Shown one piece after another: positions 11,701 through 23,700 of a DNA stretch of 64,000 bases (its first letter is position 1; each line of letters begins with the position of its first letter). A model generated the notes under the pieces. It made no database searches and had not been told where the DNA came from. It was given only the letters and a program-made list of their open reading frames with translations. Origin of the DNA: Chimonanthus salicifolius (taxonomy: Eukaryota; Streptophyta; Magnoliopsida; Laurales; Calycanthaceae); contig CM023535.1 of assembly GCA_013350335.1 (NCBI GenBank), forward strand, positions 22,041,746 to 22,105,745, in the 5' to 3' direction. The translations under genes and the position numbers were made by a program.

Positions 11701-14700
11701 CACGTGGGTGGAGGAAATCACCATGTCTAGCATGTGGGTCCATACTCCATTCTATTTTGAAGCTAGCATCAATGAAAGAATTACTTGTCAAAATCTTGAA
11801 CTGGGGTCTATGGCCCAATTTCATAAGAAGTGTTTCATTTTTCATATAATTGAAATCATTCATAAAATTATATATTTTTTCCAATTCAAAAAAATATAGT
11901 TGAAATCATTTAAGTTTTCAAATAATCGCAAGATGTAACCTTTGGTTTTATTTTTAAAGAAAAATTAGAATACTTTTAGATTATTAATTAATAACAAAGC
12001 TCAATTGCGTCGTTTAAAGCAGGGGCTCAAATCTCGTCTCAGTCAAGATTTTTCTCTCTCCTACCTTTTTTTTTTAATTAAAAAAAATTATAAAAATTAG
12101 TCATTTACATATTCAAATGTTATTTATAAGTTATATTACCTTAAGCATGTTTCGGCATTTTATTAAATAGGTCAAATGCATGATAATGTAATGTTTAACA
12201 GAAAGTAACAGGTTCACAACAATGGCTACTGAAAATTTAATTTTTTACACATTTTTTACTATTTTTCACACATTTATGCTAATTTCTAAGTTGATCCACT
12301 CATTTCACTGAAGAATTTTAGTACATTTCTTCTTTTCTCTCTTACTTGACTAAGATTTTATGTAATTATTAAAAATATATATTTTTATTTTACTATTCAT
12401 CTAATTAAAATGTCAATTTAAAATACTATCAGATAAATTTGAATCCAATCTCGTGACCTAAAAAGGAATCACTTTAATTAGTGCTTAAAAAACCCCATTA
12501 TTTATGAATATGATTCATTATTTTCGTTTCTATAAAAAATCACCTCAATATAAATTAAAACTAGCTTATATTTGAGAGCTTTTAAAATACATAATTTCAC
12601 TTATAAAATCAAGATAGAATTTCACAACCTTTGCCTAGGGCCTACATGTTTCTTTTTTTTTTTTTTTTAGTTATGAGATTATACATCTCGGGATTTCCGA
12701 GACATATAATGTACGACCGAGATGTCCCTTAAAATTCCGAGATTTGAACCCCTGGTTTAAAGATTGATTTTGATATTATAACAATTAATTTTTGAAGCTA
12801 TGGATAAGTTTTTATTATAATCTTTATAGAATAGTTAATTTAGTAAAAGTTCTATTATGTATCTATTAGTTAATAATTTAATATTATTTATAATATATAT
12901 TTATGATACGGGTTTGACTGAGTTTGACCCCGGTTGAACCTTATTTAACCCGACCTTCCACCGAGACAGTTCGCTTCAAAGATCGGTTTTTAAAACATTG
13001 GTTCCAACTTCTGTCCTTAGATCTGTTGATAGGCTGAAGATTTGAACCACATACCCCACTCTATCACGTCGTTTTTTGCCCTAGATTCCATCCTCTTGGT
13101 TGGTTTTAGGGTTTGATCACAAATGGGATTCCTTTACCCTGTTCTTGGTTTCGGTCCCTACTGGTGGGGAAAAAAAACCTAGTTTTCTCATAGTTTCGTT
13201 GTGATCTGCTGAACCAGAGATCAGATCTAGATGAAACTTTGCTACTGTAATCAACCCTAACCCTACTATATTTGTGTACAGTTGATCTAGGGCTTTGGTC
13301 AACGGTGGGGCCCATTTTGCTATTTTTCCAGCACCATTACAGGGACATCTAGAATAGTGTTTTCTTCACAACTTGGGCTTGATATGCTCTTGTAGACCTC
13401 TTCTCAGACTGAATCTTATTACTACGGCCACTCTTTGTGGTTTTATCAATCCACTGGATTGATCTTGGTTTCGTATTTCGTGGGGCCCACTTACCTCTGT
13501 TTTTGCAGATGTTGTACCAGGTTTTGTCTATTGTAGAGTTGTTTTCTGCAAAATAGCATCTTCTAATTCCTCTCATCTGATGGATATTATCTCTTCTGAT
13601 TCCCATCATATTGGAAAGATTACCACTGTACTTTTGAATGAGACCAATTACTTCCAATGATCTCATTCGGCAAAAAAATTCCTAGATGCCAAGCAGAAAT
13701 CTGATTATATTGATGGTACTGCTATGGAACTTGCCAAGGATAGTCCAACATACAGGAAATGGAAAGCCAACAACTTTTTGGTTCAATCCTGGCTCCTCAA
13801 CTCTATGGACAAGCATGTTTGCTGACTAGTGTATACCCTTCCCATTGCAAAAGATGTGTGGGATATGGTTAAAGCCTTGTATTGTGATGATGATAACTCC
13901 GCACGTATTTATGAACTAAATCAGGAGGATGCTCATCTTCGATAGGGAGAGTTGTCCCTTATCTAATATTATTCTAAAATGTGGAGTTGTTGGTTAAAAC
14001 TTGATCAGTTGGAGACATCAAATTTGAGCATCTTGCAGATAACTTATTACACATGCAATATGTTGAGAAACAACATACCTTTGATTTATTACATAACTTT
14101 AACCCAGATTTTGAGCAAACAACCTCTTCCACCCTTGAATGAGGTCTATTCTACATTACTTCGGGATGAAAGGTGCCGCCTTGTTATGTCCTCTGCTTCT
14201 GTGCCTACTGACCGATCAGCGCTTGCCTCTAAGGGGCCTTCCTCTCTCAGACGAAAGGAACCGGTGATTGATATTATCCGGTGGATAACCAAAGGACCAA
14301 AGAAAAAAGGTGCCCATTTTTTCACGTATTGCAAGATGAACAATCACTACGTGGATTCATGCTATAAGCGTCATGGTAGACTTCCCTCTAACCAGGTTAA
14401 TCACACTAACACCCCTTCCACTGTTGCTGAAGATGATAACATTCGTGTGTCCAAACAAGAGTATACGTCCTCACACCCCTTGCTCACCATGCTTCTTCTA
14501 AACATTCCTGGATTATCGATTTTGGAGCCACCGATGTTATAGCTAGTATGTCTTATCTCTTTTCTACGATTTCCCCTGTTTGTTTTGCCAAGGTTAAGTT
14601 AGCTAATGGGTGTTTTACTGATATTGTTGGTAAAAGGACGATCCATGTATCCTTTACTCTAGATTTATCCTCTGTTTTACGTGTCCCTCATCTATCTCGC

Positions 14701-17700
14701 AATCTATTGTCTGTTAGTTCCCTTACAAAATCTTTGAATTGTTCAGTAACCTTTTATCTTTCTCACTGTCTCTTCCAACACTTGACCACAAAGAACACGA
14801 TTGATGGTGGCCATGAAGTCAATGGCTTATATTTCTTCGATCCTCGAACCAACAACCAATTTGAAGCCTGTTTGACCTCCTCTTCTCAGTATGAGTGGCT
14901 TTGGCACTGCCGTTTAGGACACCCATCCGATAATGTTTTGAAGCAATTAGTCCCTTTTTCAGTCATTCAATAAGTTTGAGAGTGAAAGTTGCCAATATGG
15001 AAAACATCATAGACTTGTTTTGCCATTATCATTCAATGAAAATACTTCGACCTTTTGTTCTCTTATTCATTCTGATGTTTAAATGTTTCCTCGTATTTCA
15101 CGTACTAGTTTCCGCTATTTTAGTACATTCATTGATGATTATTCTCATATGACTTGGGTATACATAATAAAACATAAATATGAGGGTTTTTTTTTTTTAT
15201 ATCATTTTTGACCTTTTATCAATGGATCAAAACCCAATTTGATTGTCCTATTCAATGTAGCACCCCCACCCAAAAAGTCCCACATTAGTTGGGAGCTTGG
15301 GTGGTGGGGACTTTATATGAGAAGGGGCAACCCTCCCCATTGTGAGGCCTTTTGGCAAAACTGTGTGGGTCGGATAGGACCCAAAGCGGACAATATCACA
15401 ATGAGGTTGGGTCGGGTTGTCACAAGTAGTATCAGAGCACGGTTCAACACTCAGACTGTGAGGGCTCTCTACTTGTATGACTTGTTTGCCTGTGTATGTG
15501 GACTCCTGTCAATCGCGACAGAGCCGGGGACGGCTCTAAGGGGGTGAATTGTAGCACCCCCACCCAAAAAGTCCCACATCGGTCGAGAGCTTGGGTGGTG
15601 GGGGCTTTATATGAGAAGGGGCAACCCTCCCCATTGTGAGGCCTTTTGGGCCAGGGCTCAAAGCAAAATCGTACAGGTCAAGTAGGGCCCAAAGCCGACA
15701 ATATCACGATAGGGTAGGGTCGGGTCGCCACATTCAAATTTTGCAAACTGATAATGGGGTGGAGGAGAGTATTTGTCACATTCATTTTTGCAATTTTTGT
15801 AAGACGATGGTATTGAATCTCAAATCTCTTGTTTTTACAAACCTTAACAAAATAGTGTCGCTGAAATAAAAAATCGTCATCTTCTTGAGGTAGCCCGTTC
15901 CCTACTATTTACTATGTATGTACCTAAGTCCTATTGGGCGGAAGTTGTTTTAACTTCATGTTATCTATTAATCACATGCCATCACGAGTATCACACAAGA
16001 AATCTCCTATTGAAATTGTGTCTTTGCATAAACATGTTCCTACCATTCTGTTGCATTTCTTTGGATGTGTTTAGTTTGTTCATTTATTTTCTGCCGATAA
16101 ACCCTCTCACCATTCTGCGAAACGTTTATTTTTCGGGTATTCATTGTTCCATAAAGGGTACAAGTGTCTTGATTCCATCACCGGTAAGACATGTCTCCAT
16201 GGACGTCACATTTTTTGAACGTGTGATCATTATAAATCCGATTCTTCATTCCCATCCGTTCTTCCACTTCTCACAATGGATGTTGAAACTTCTGCCAATT
16301 CCAATCCCACTAATGTGTATCAACGAAAGAAACATAAGCCCACGACTCAAAATGACACCACAAAACCATCTGCCAGTGGCTCAGATCCATCTCTTACTGA
16401 ACCTGAACCACCTTTAGCCCTTCGTAAAGGTAAGTGTGCATGTACTGACTATCCCATTGATTGATTTGCTTCCTATCATTCTGTTTCTCCATCTTATCAC
16501 AACTTCCTAACTGCTCTTGACAACACTCCCATTGATTGATTTGCTTCCTATCATTCTGTTTCTCCATCTTCTCACAACTTCCTAACTACTCTTGACAACA
16601 CTAATCTTATCACAGATAAAATATCAAGATAATTCGATAAAAAAACAAAATGGAATATCAATATAGTTTCATACTCCCTACCTCGAAAATCAGGAAGTTT
16701 GGGGCCTCCTGAAATCCAAAAGGAACATGGACAGCAAGCCATATGGCCACTTGGGGGGAGAGAGGAGCTCAACCTCCAGGCGGAAACCATGTAAAGGAGA
16801 GTTCGAGCTTCAATAGGAAGGAAATGGGAGAAAGAGAGTGAAGGAACTCAAAAAACCATTTCCAAAACTCTAAAACCGAATCCCTTTTTATAGAAAACGG
16901 TAACTTAGCAGCGAAGTAAAGGAAACTTCGTCACTAAGAAAGTATTCAGTCAAACAGATACACACTATCGATCGGACCGATGCAAGTCATCCAACGGTTC
17001 TGTCGGTCGAACCTTCAGAGACAGTCCAAAAATGGGTGCTCTCGAGTTTTCGATCCGGGCACACCGACCTTCGGTCAGACCAATGGGTTGTCGGTCGGAC
17101 CAATCACCATGATCTCAATTTTCCCATTTTCACTAAAAATGTCATAACTTGAGTTACCGAGCTCGGAATTGGACAAACTTGGACTCATTGTAAAGCTCTT
17201 TGACTAAACTATCCAATTACACAATAAATTTCACCAAATTTGGAGTCCAATTTCCTCGAAAAAGTAACCAAGGGTCGGGTCACTACACTTTTTGAGAAGG
17301 ATGGAACTATTCCTCTAACCAAGTGTGAAATAACCTCATAGCAAAGAGGCCATATAAGTGCTACACCTTTGATCTAAGGCTTTTGATCTTCCATAGAAAT
17401 GGATAGGAAATAAGCATATCTCACTAAAATCCACTATTAAAAAATACAAGAACTAAAAACACGAATATCTAAGAAAAGGATGAATCCTGAGGTTTCTTCC
17501 ACTTATTGCTACCTCATAAGTAGTTCTACATGTAAGAAATAAGAAAAATAGATTGCCCAAAAGCATCTTATCCTTGCTAACATTCCAAGACCAATCAAAT
17601 GTCAAGTTCAGCCTACTTCTGAATAGAAAAAGGATAAAACCCAAGTTGGTTGCATTTGGTTGTACTTCAAATAATAGGTAGCACACAAACACAACATATC

Positions 17701-20700
17701 TGGGTAGAAGGAAAGGAAAAATAACAAAGGTTGTACTTCAAATAGCAAGCGGCACACAGCATATCTGGAAAGCAAAAAATGGAAAAACATTGATGGGACA
17801 TCCCAGAACCACAACCAACTGGCCCTAGTTATAAGGAATGGAAAGCCAACAACTACATGCTGCAATCTTGGGTTATTCACTCCATGGACGATTGAATTGG
17901 AAGACCATTTATCTTTTACCCACAGCAAGAGCCATATGGGATACTCATCACACCTTTTACAAAATTACACGAGTCCTTTAACACGATAGACACAAGATTC
18001 AAGAAAAAACACAAAAATTCTAGTGAAATACAAAACCTTTGTTCTTAGTATCCACATCCAACATTATCTAATGAATATGAAAGAGGTGTCACAAAGGAGA
18101 ATTATCGAGATAAAAGATGCATGAGGAACAAAAATAAAGATATGTGGTCATACCTTCTCTCGTTCTCTTTCCATTCTCCTTTCTTCTTCTTCTTTCTTCT
18201 TGCGAGCTCGCTCACTGAAAATTAAATGACCAAAATGATAGGTAAGAAATAGAAATGGCATATAAGAAAAAAGATATTAAATTTGCATATATCCCTCTAC
18301 CAGCAGGTCAAATAAAACAATTAATTATTAATAGCAACAAAAAATAACAATGGCAATAATAGTATGACCATTTCAATAATGTGAAGCAAATCCACACTTG
18401 GAGGAGGGTGAGCCTGATGGCCCATGAATTCAATTCTATACTTTCTGTGCAGAAGGGATTTGCTGCAGAAAACAAAAATGTAGCAAAAAGTTTTTGGCAG
18501 ATGAAACCTGCTAAGACCACTGCATTTCCATTTTCTGTTGGCTTTTTCCCCTAGCCCATTTAAGTCTGGATTGGGTAGCATTTCACTACTTTAGGATGTA
18601 TCAGGTGTTTGCATTGGGTACTGAAGATGCCTATAAAATGTGAGAAGACACCAAATGCACACACATTGCATTCCACCTTTTGTTACAGAGCTGCTAAAGG
18701 TGAACCTGGCCCTGCTAGCACAGGTGGTGTGGTGCATGACGAGGGAGGGGATACTATTTTTCTTCTTTTCGAAGTTGGCAGGCATAATGGAATCTAATGA
18801 GCTGGAGTTGATTTGGAAATAGAAGGGCTTTAGAGGTGTTTTTTTTTTACTTTGAATGGTAGTAATTTATTGAAAAAAAGAAAGAAAGATACAAAGATAC
18901 AAGGGCCAAGGAAAAATACAGGCCCAAACATTTGACAAAAAAAGCCCAAAGGCCAAAAATGAGGAACACCTAGATAGGAAAAAACACCCAGCTAGGCAGC
19001 CAGCACAACATAACGAAGATCTATATAAAGAAAAGTCACTAGATAGCACCTGAGGCCAATGATTGCTAAGGAGTCAGTATCTCCATTTGCCTCCATCAAA
19101 ATGTGAACAAAGGAGAGTGAGCCGGAAAAGCTTAAATTGAGGATCTCCTCAATAGTAACTGCAATAGACCTCAGATTGTCAGCAGAGCTGAACGCCCACG
19201 CAGTTGTGCAAGACGAATCCTTTCCAGTTTCCACAATAATGGGGAGGAGATTACGCTGGAAGGCTTCAACCTAAAGAGAAGCTCTCTTCTTCCATGACAA
19301 AGGCAAAACAGGGAGGGCAAGGGCCAGAAAAGGCAATCACACACCCACAACATTCCGGATAAGACTGCAAATACCCGTGCAACCAGGAGCACACAAAGCA
19401 CACCCATCGAAATTTAATTTAAAGAAAACTGAGGGAGGGGGTTGCCACTGGAGGCTAGGAGCAGAGACACTCAGGTTATCATCCATCACCAATGCCTAAT
19501 CCCGAACGGAACACTTTGGAAGTACAGAAGAATAGAAGCCCACAAAGAACATCTCCATTTAGTAGTTTGGATTATGTCTTCAATCCTAGGTACTCTATTT
19601 CAAAAGCAGCACTGGTTCCTTTCAAGCCAAAGGGACAAAAATACTGACATAAATGCAACGTGCCAAAGAAACTGACCTTTCCTCTGGAAGGGATGAAACT
19701 GCCAGCTCAACAGATGGCCCTCCAGAGATGCAGGTGTAACCCAAGAGACATTAAACCTATACAAATCTTTTTGCCACACCATGGAAGCCACCGAACACTA
19801 TAGGAAAAGGTGGGAGAAGGATTCACCACTTCGCAAGCATAAACAACAGCTCTCCATGAGCATAACTTTAAAATGCCACTTATGGAGGTTATCAATTGTG
19901 AGGATACGATCTTGAGCCGCGGCCCATATGAACACTAAACATTTCAAAGGCATTTTGGCAGACCAAATGAGACTAAGAGGACTTTTGGGATGATTAGCAT
20001 CAGAGAGAGAGAAGAAAAAGGACCTGACAAAGAAGATATTATTCCTTTCTGGCTTCCAAAACAGATCCTTTTTTGCCAAGGCCAAAATAACAGCTACTGA
20101 GAAATTGAAGAAAGTCATCTAAGGCAGGTTCCTCCCAGTCATTAAGATGACACCAAAAACTTGGGACCCAAGCAATCCTGTTATCCTCACAATTGAAGCA
20201 GTCGTGAACCAACTTGCAGGATCAGAAGCAATGGAAAGAGGGCAGGGAAAACATCTTTAAAGGAAGGGCCAGAGATCCCAACAATCAGTCTGAAAACAAT
20301 TCTCCCCTTGTCCAAAAAATATGATATTAGCATAAAAGGACAGCACCATAGAGCAAATACTCTACTAGAAGTGAGAGGCACCGCTGGGACATCGGACAAT
20401 CCATCCACCATTAAAGACAGGATATTTCTCAGAAAGAATGGTCTTCTATAAGCCAGGGGAGCCATCATCAAGTCTCCACAACCACTTGCCAATTAAAGCC
20501 TAATTCATGAGTTTGATTGGGTAAATGCCAAGGCCCCCAGCCTTCACAGGGGGCAAACTTCGGCCCAATTGACAAGATGGAATTTTTGTAGATCATTGGA
20601 ACGATGCCAGAGGAAATCCCTCAAATAGTTTTCCTTTATATGACACACATCAGAGAAGCATTTAAAGCATGAGAGGAAATAAACAGGGAGATTCGACAAA

Positions 20701-23700
20701 CTAATTTGATCAAGGGGACCCAACCACCAAGAGAAAGGTATCTCCCCCTCCAAGACGCCAACCTGATCCCTCTCTATAAATAATGAAATCCACCAAACAT
20801 TAGGAATTATATCAACACAGAGGGGAAGTCCTAGGTAGGTTAGAGGCAGATCTCCTAGTTTGCAACCAAATTCAGAAGGCAGAGTGAGAGTACTCAGGAT
20901 CTAAGTTAACACGAACAAGCTCCAATTTTATCAAAGTTAACCTTCAGCCTAGAATTGCTTCAAAACACCAAAGAGTAGCTTTTAGAAAACGAATATCTTC
21001 ACAATCTACACCACAGACTATTAAGGTCTCATCCGCGCATTGGAAATAGGAGACTAGAGGTCCATTATTGATGAAGGGTAGGCTCGGGTTAAAGCCTACC
21101 TATGCCTCCACCGTAAGAAATAAGAAATTCTTCGAAAAGTCAGTTCGGAAATTCGGTAGAACCCTGAGAGAACCTGGATCCAAAGAATTGAATTGTCTAG
21201 GGAGAACCTCTAACCAACTTTGATGTAGTAGTGCTCCTTGATCACCCACAGGGATCTACGCCAAACGAGGCTTCAAGGAAGCTAACCAAAACCTCCAAAT
21301 TCTTCCCGGACTAAGGAGATAAGCTCAATTTCTTCCTTGGATGAAATTGGCACCATGCAAAGTCACCTAAGAAACTAAGAATTCTAGAACTCTAGAATTG
21401 AATTCTTAGAATTCAATTAGAGATCTAAGATCAAATTCACCCAAGGTAGGCATAAAATTGACCTAGACTCTTCCTTGAATTAAGAACTTCAAGACTAAGA
21501 AGAAACTAGAAGACTACGGACACTCAAACTCAACTAGAACTCAAACTAGAGAGAGAGGGAAGAATTTTGCCCAAGGGCTTGAAAATCTAAATTGTATTCT
21601 CAATTTGTGTGCTTCACAATGAACCCCAAGAGTCCTATTTATACACAAAAGTGCAAAAAATATTTACAAGAGTGTAACTCATCATCACCATTGATTCCAC
21701 CCACTTAAATTACAAACAAATCCCAACCCTTGATTCGAAATTCCCAAAAATATGCATGGTCTACTTTCCATGTTCACACCACCTCTTGAGATATGTTTAC
21801 AAAATCGGTCATAACTCGAGCTACGTAAATCAAAATTTTGCAAACTTGATCTTGCTGGAAAGGTCATTGAATAAGCTTTCCAAAAAAAATAATTTCATCA
21901 AAATCCAATGTTGTTTAATACCTCAAATCTTCTGCAAATTCAGACCACATTTTCTGCCATTGGTTCCCTTTCTAAATACCAAGTTTCCTCCTTTAAATCC
22001 TTTCTAAAATTTGACTTTACTTCTCCACCAAGGCTTCCTTCATGTATGTGAGTTCAAAATTCGTGTAAAAGGAAAAAGGGTTGGATTTGGGTAGCACAAA
22101 AAGTCAATTGGGGCTTATTTAGGTGGATTTGGACCACAGGACCCATATGACATGATCTTAGACTGATTTTGGATCAAATGCAGTGGCTTTTGAGGTTGGG
22201 TAAGTGGGTCTCAGGCACTATTATCCTTTTCATACCCAATTATGACTAATTGAGTAGTTTCATGGCTAAGGTCCTCACAATGGTTGCTAAATTGATAGAT
22301 TTGGCTTGAATTTTCATGCATAAAATGGGTGAAGCCTTCAATTCTTCCTGGATCAAAAGGCTTGAATGCTTAGGGCATAGAAGCTTCATCTTCAATCTTC
22401 ATATCATCTTTGATTGAGCTCTTGATGTCCTCATCAATTATCCCTCACAACAAATCCAGAGAGTTTCCCACCAAAGCAGATGGCGTTAACCATAGGGCTA
22501 AGCGCTTACCCAACAATAGTGAAAAGGAAGGGGAAAGGGGATCACTGTTCGAAAACCATGAGTTGATAACATTCTTGAAGTAGAACTCACTCCCAACAGC
22601 TAGCCGTTGAGAGGAGGATACCTCAAGGGTTATATGGAGTCATTGGTTTCTTGAATTAACCAATGTGAGACTTTTTGTCACTTCACACTCGCCCTCACGT
22701 GCACCTAGACCCTATTGTTGCACGTGGAAAGTTGTGCACATAGAAACTTCAAACCCTCCCTCATATGCACTAGGCACATGGAATCTGCTCTGATACCATA
22801 TTAGAAAAACATGACTTGATAACATTCTTGAAGTAGAACTCACTCTCAAAAGCTAGCCATTGAGAGGAGGGGGTGCCTCAAGTGTTATATGGAGTCATTG
22901 GTTTCCTGAATTAATCGATGTGAGACTTTTTGTCACTTCACAATCACCTTGTCTTAGACCACAATAAGCCTAAAAGAAGGATTTTGGCAAACCATTGATC
23001 AAGACTGAGTATCCAAGAACACCAGAGAAGCCCATCCGCTTGAGTAAGTAGAGCAAAAAATCACAGCTAAACCTATCACACGCTTTCTCGAGATCCAACT
23101 TGCATAAGACACCAGGACTATTAGAAAGTCTTCTAGAATGCATGTACTCCAAAGCAACCACAATAGAATCCAAAATTTGCCTCCCTAAGACGAAGCATTC
23201 TAAGAGGGTGAAATAAACCAAGTGAAGAACACTACGAAGCCAAAAACTTAGCCACAATCTTATAGCAGCTACCAATATGGCTAATAGGCCGAAAATCACT
23301 ATCCCTGGTGTAGGATGGTGGTCCGGATATCATACGTGGACCCCACTCTGATAGTTGATTTATTTTTATTTTTTTTGATAATTTCGTTTGATTTCCAAAT
23401 ATAGTTTTATTAGGTGTCCTAGTTTAGATGGGATTTGTATTCCCGTTTGTAGTTTCCTTCTTGGAATAGTTTACAGTTTCTTATTTTTCTTTTATAAATA
23501 CATTGGTTGTAGAAACGAGAAGGCAGACTCTTGATATTTCAATACAGAAGAATTTTATGTTTTTCTTTATCCTCTCTATCGTTTCTTTTATCACCCCTGA
23601 TTGTTGTCAAGCAGCCAGATCCATATCTGCATCCCTACGTGACCGGGCCTTGCATCGCCAAGCCAGGCTCGTTGCTGCCTCGGGTCCATCCCAGGCCTCT

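Larger units (their letters stand above)
13560..16610 (+). pseudogene. Decayed Ty1/copia, gag to integrase, split by a TRIM
   Basis: Gag runs from about 13560: [35 protein letters not shown], then [17 protein letters not shown], a zinc knuckle whose first Cys reads Phe. The protease motif is WIIDFGAT, where DSGAT is usual. Next come the pre-integrase block [10 protein letters not shown] and integrase [17 protein letters not shown]. At 15256 a 477 bp TRIM interrupts integrase between CPIQ and ILQTDNG. Integrase resumes with [19 protein letters not shown] and [11 protein letters not shown] and then ends; RT and RNase H are missing. Many stops and frameshifts. Lies in intron 6 in antisense orientation. 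Confidence 0.9.

Noticed and set aside
15256..15732. Cassandra-type TRIM
   Set aside because: Cassandra LTRs carry a 5S rRNA-like segment; none is visible here.
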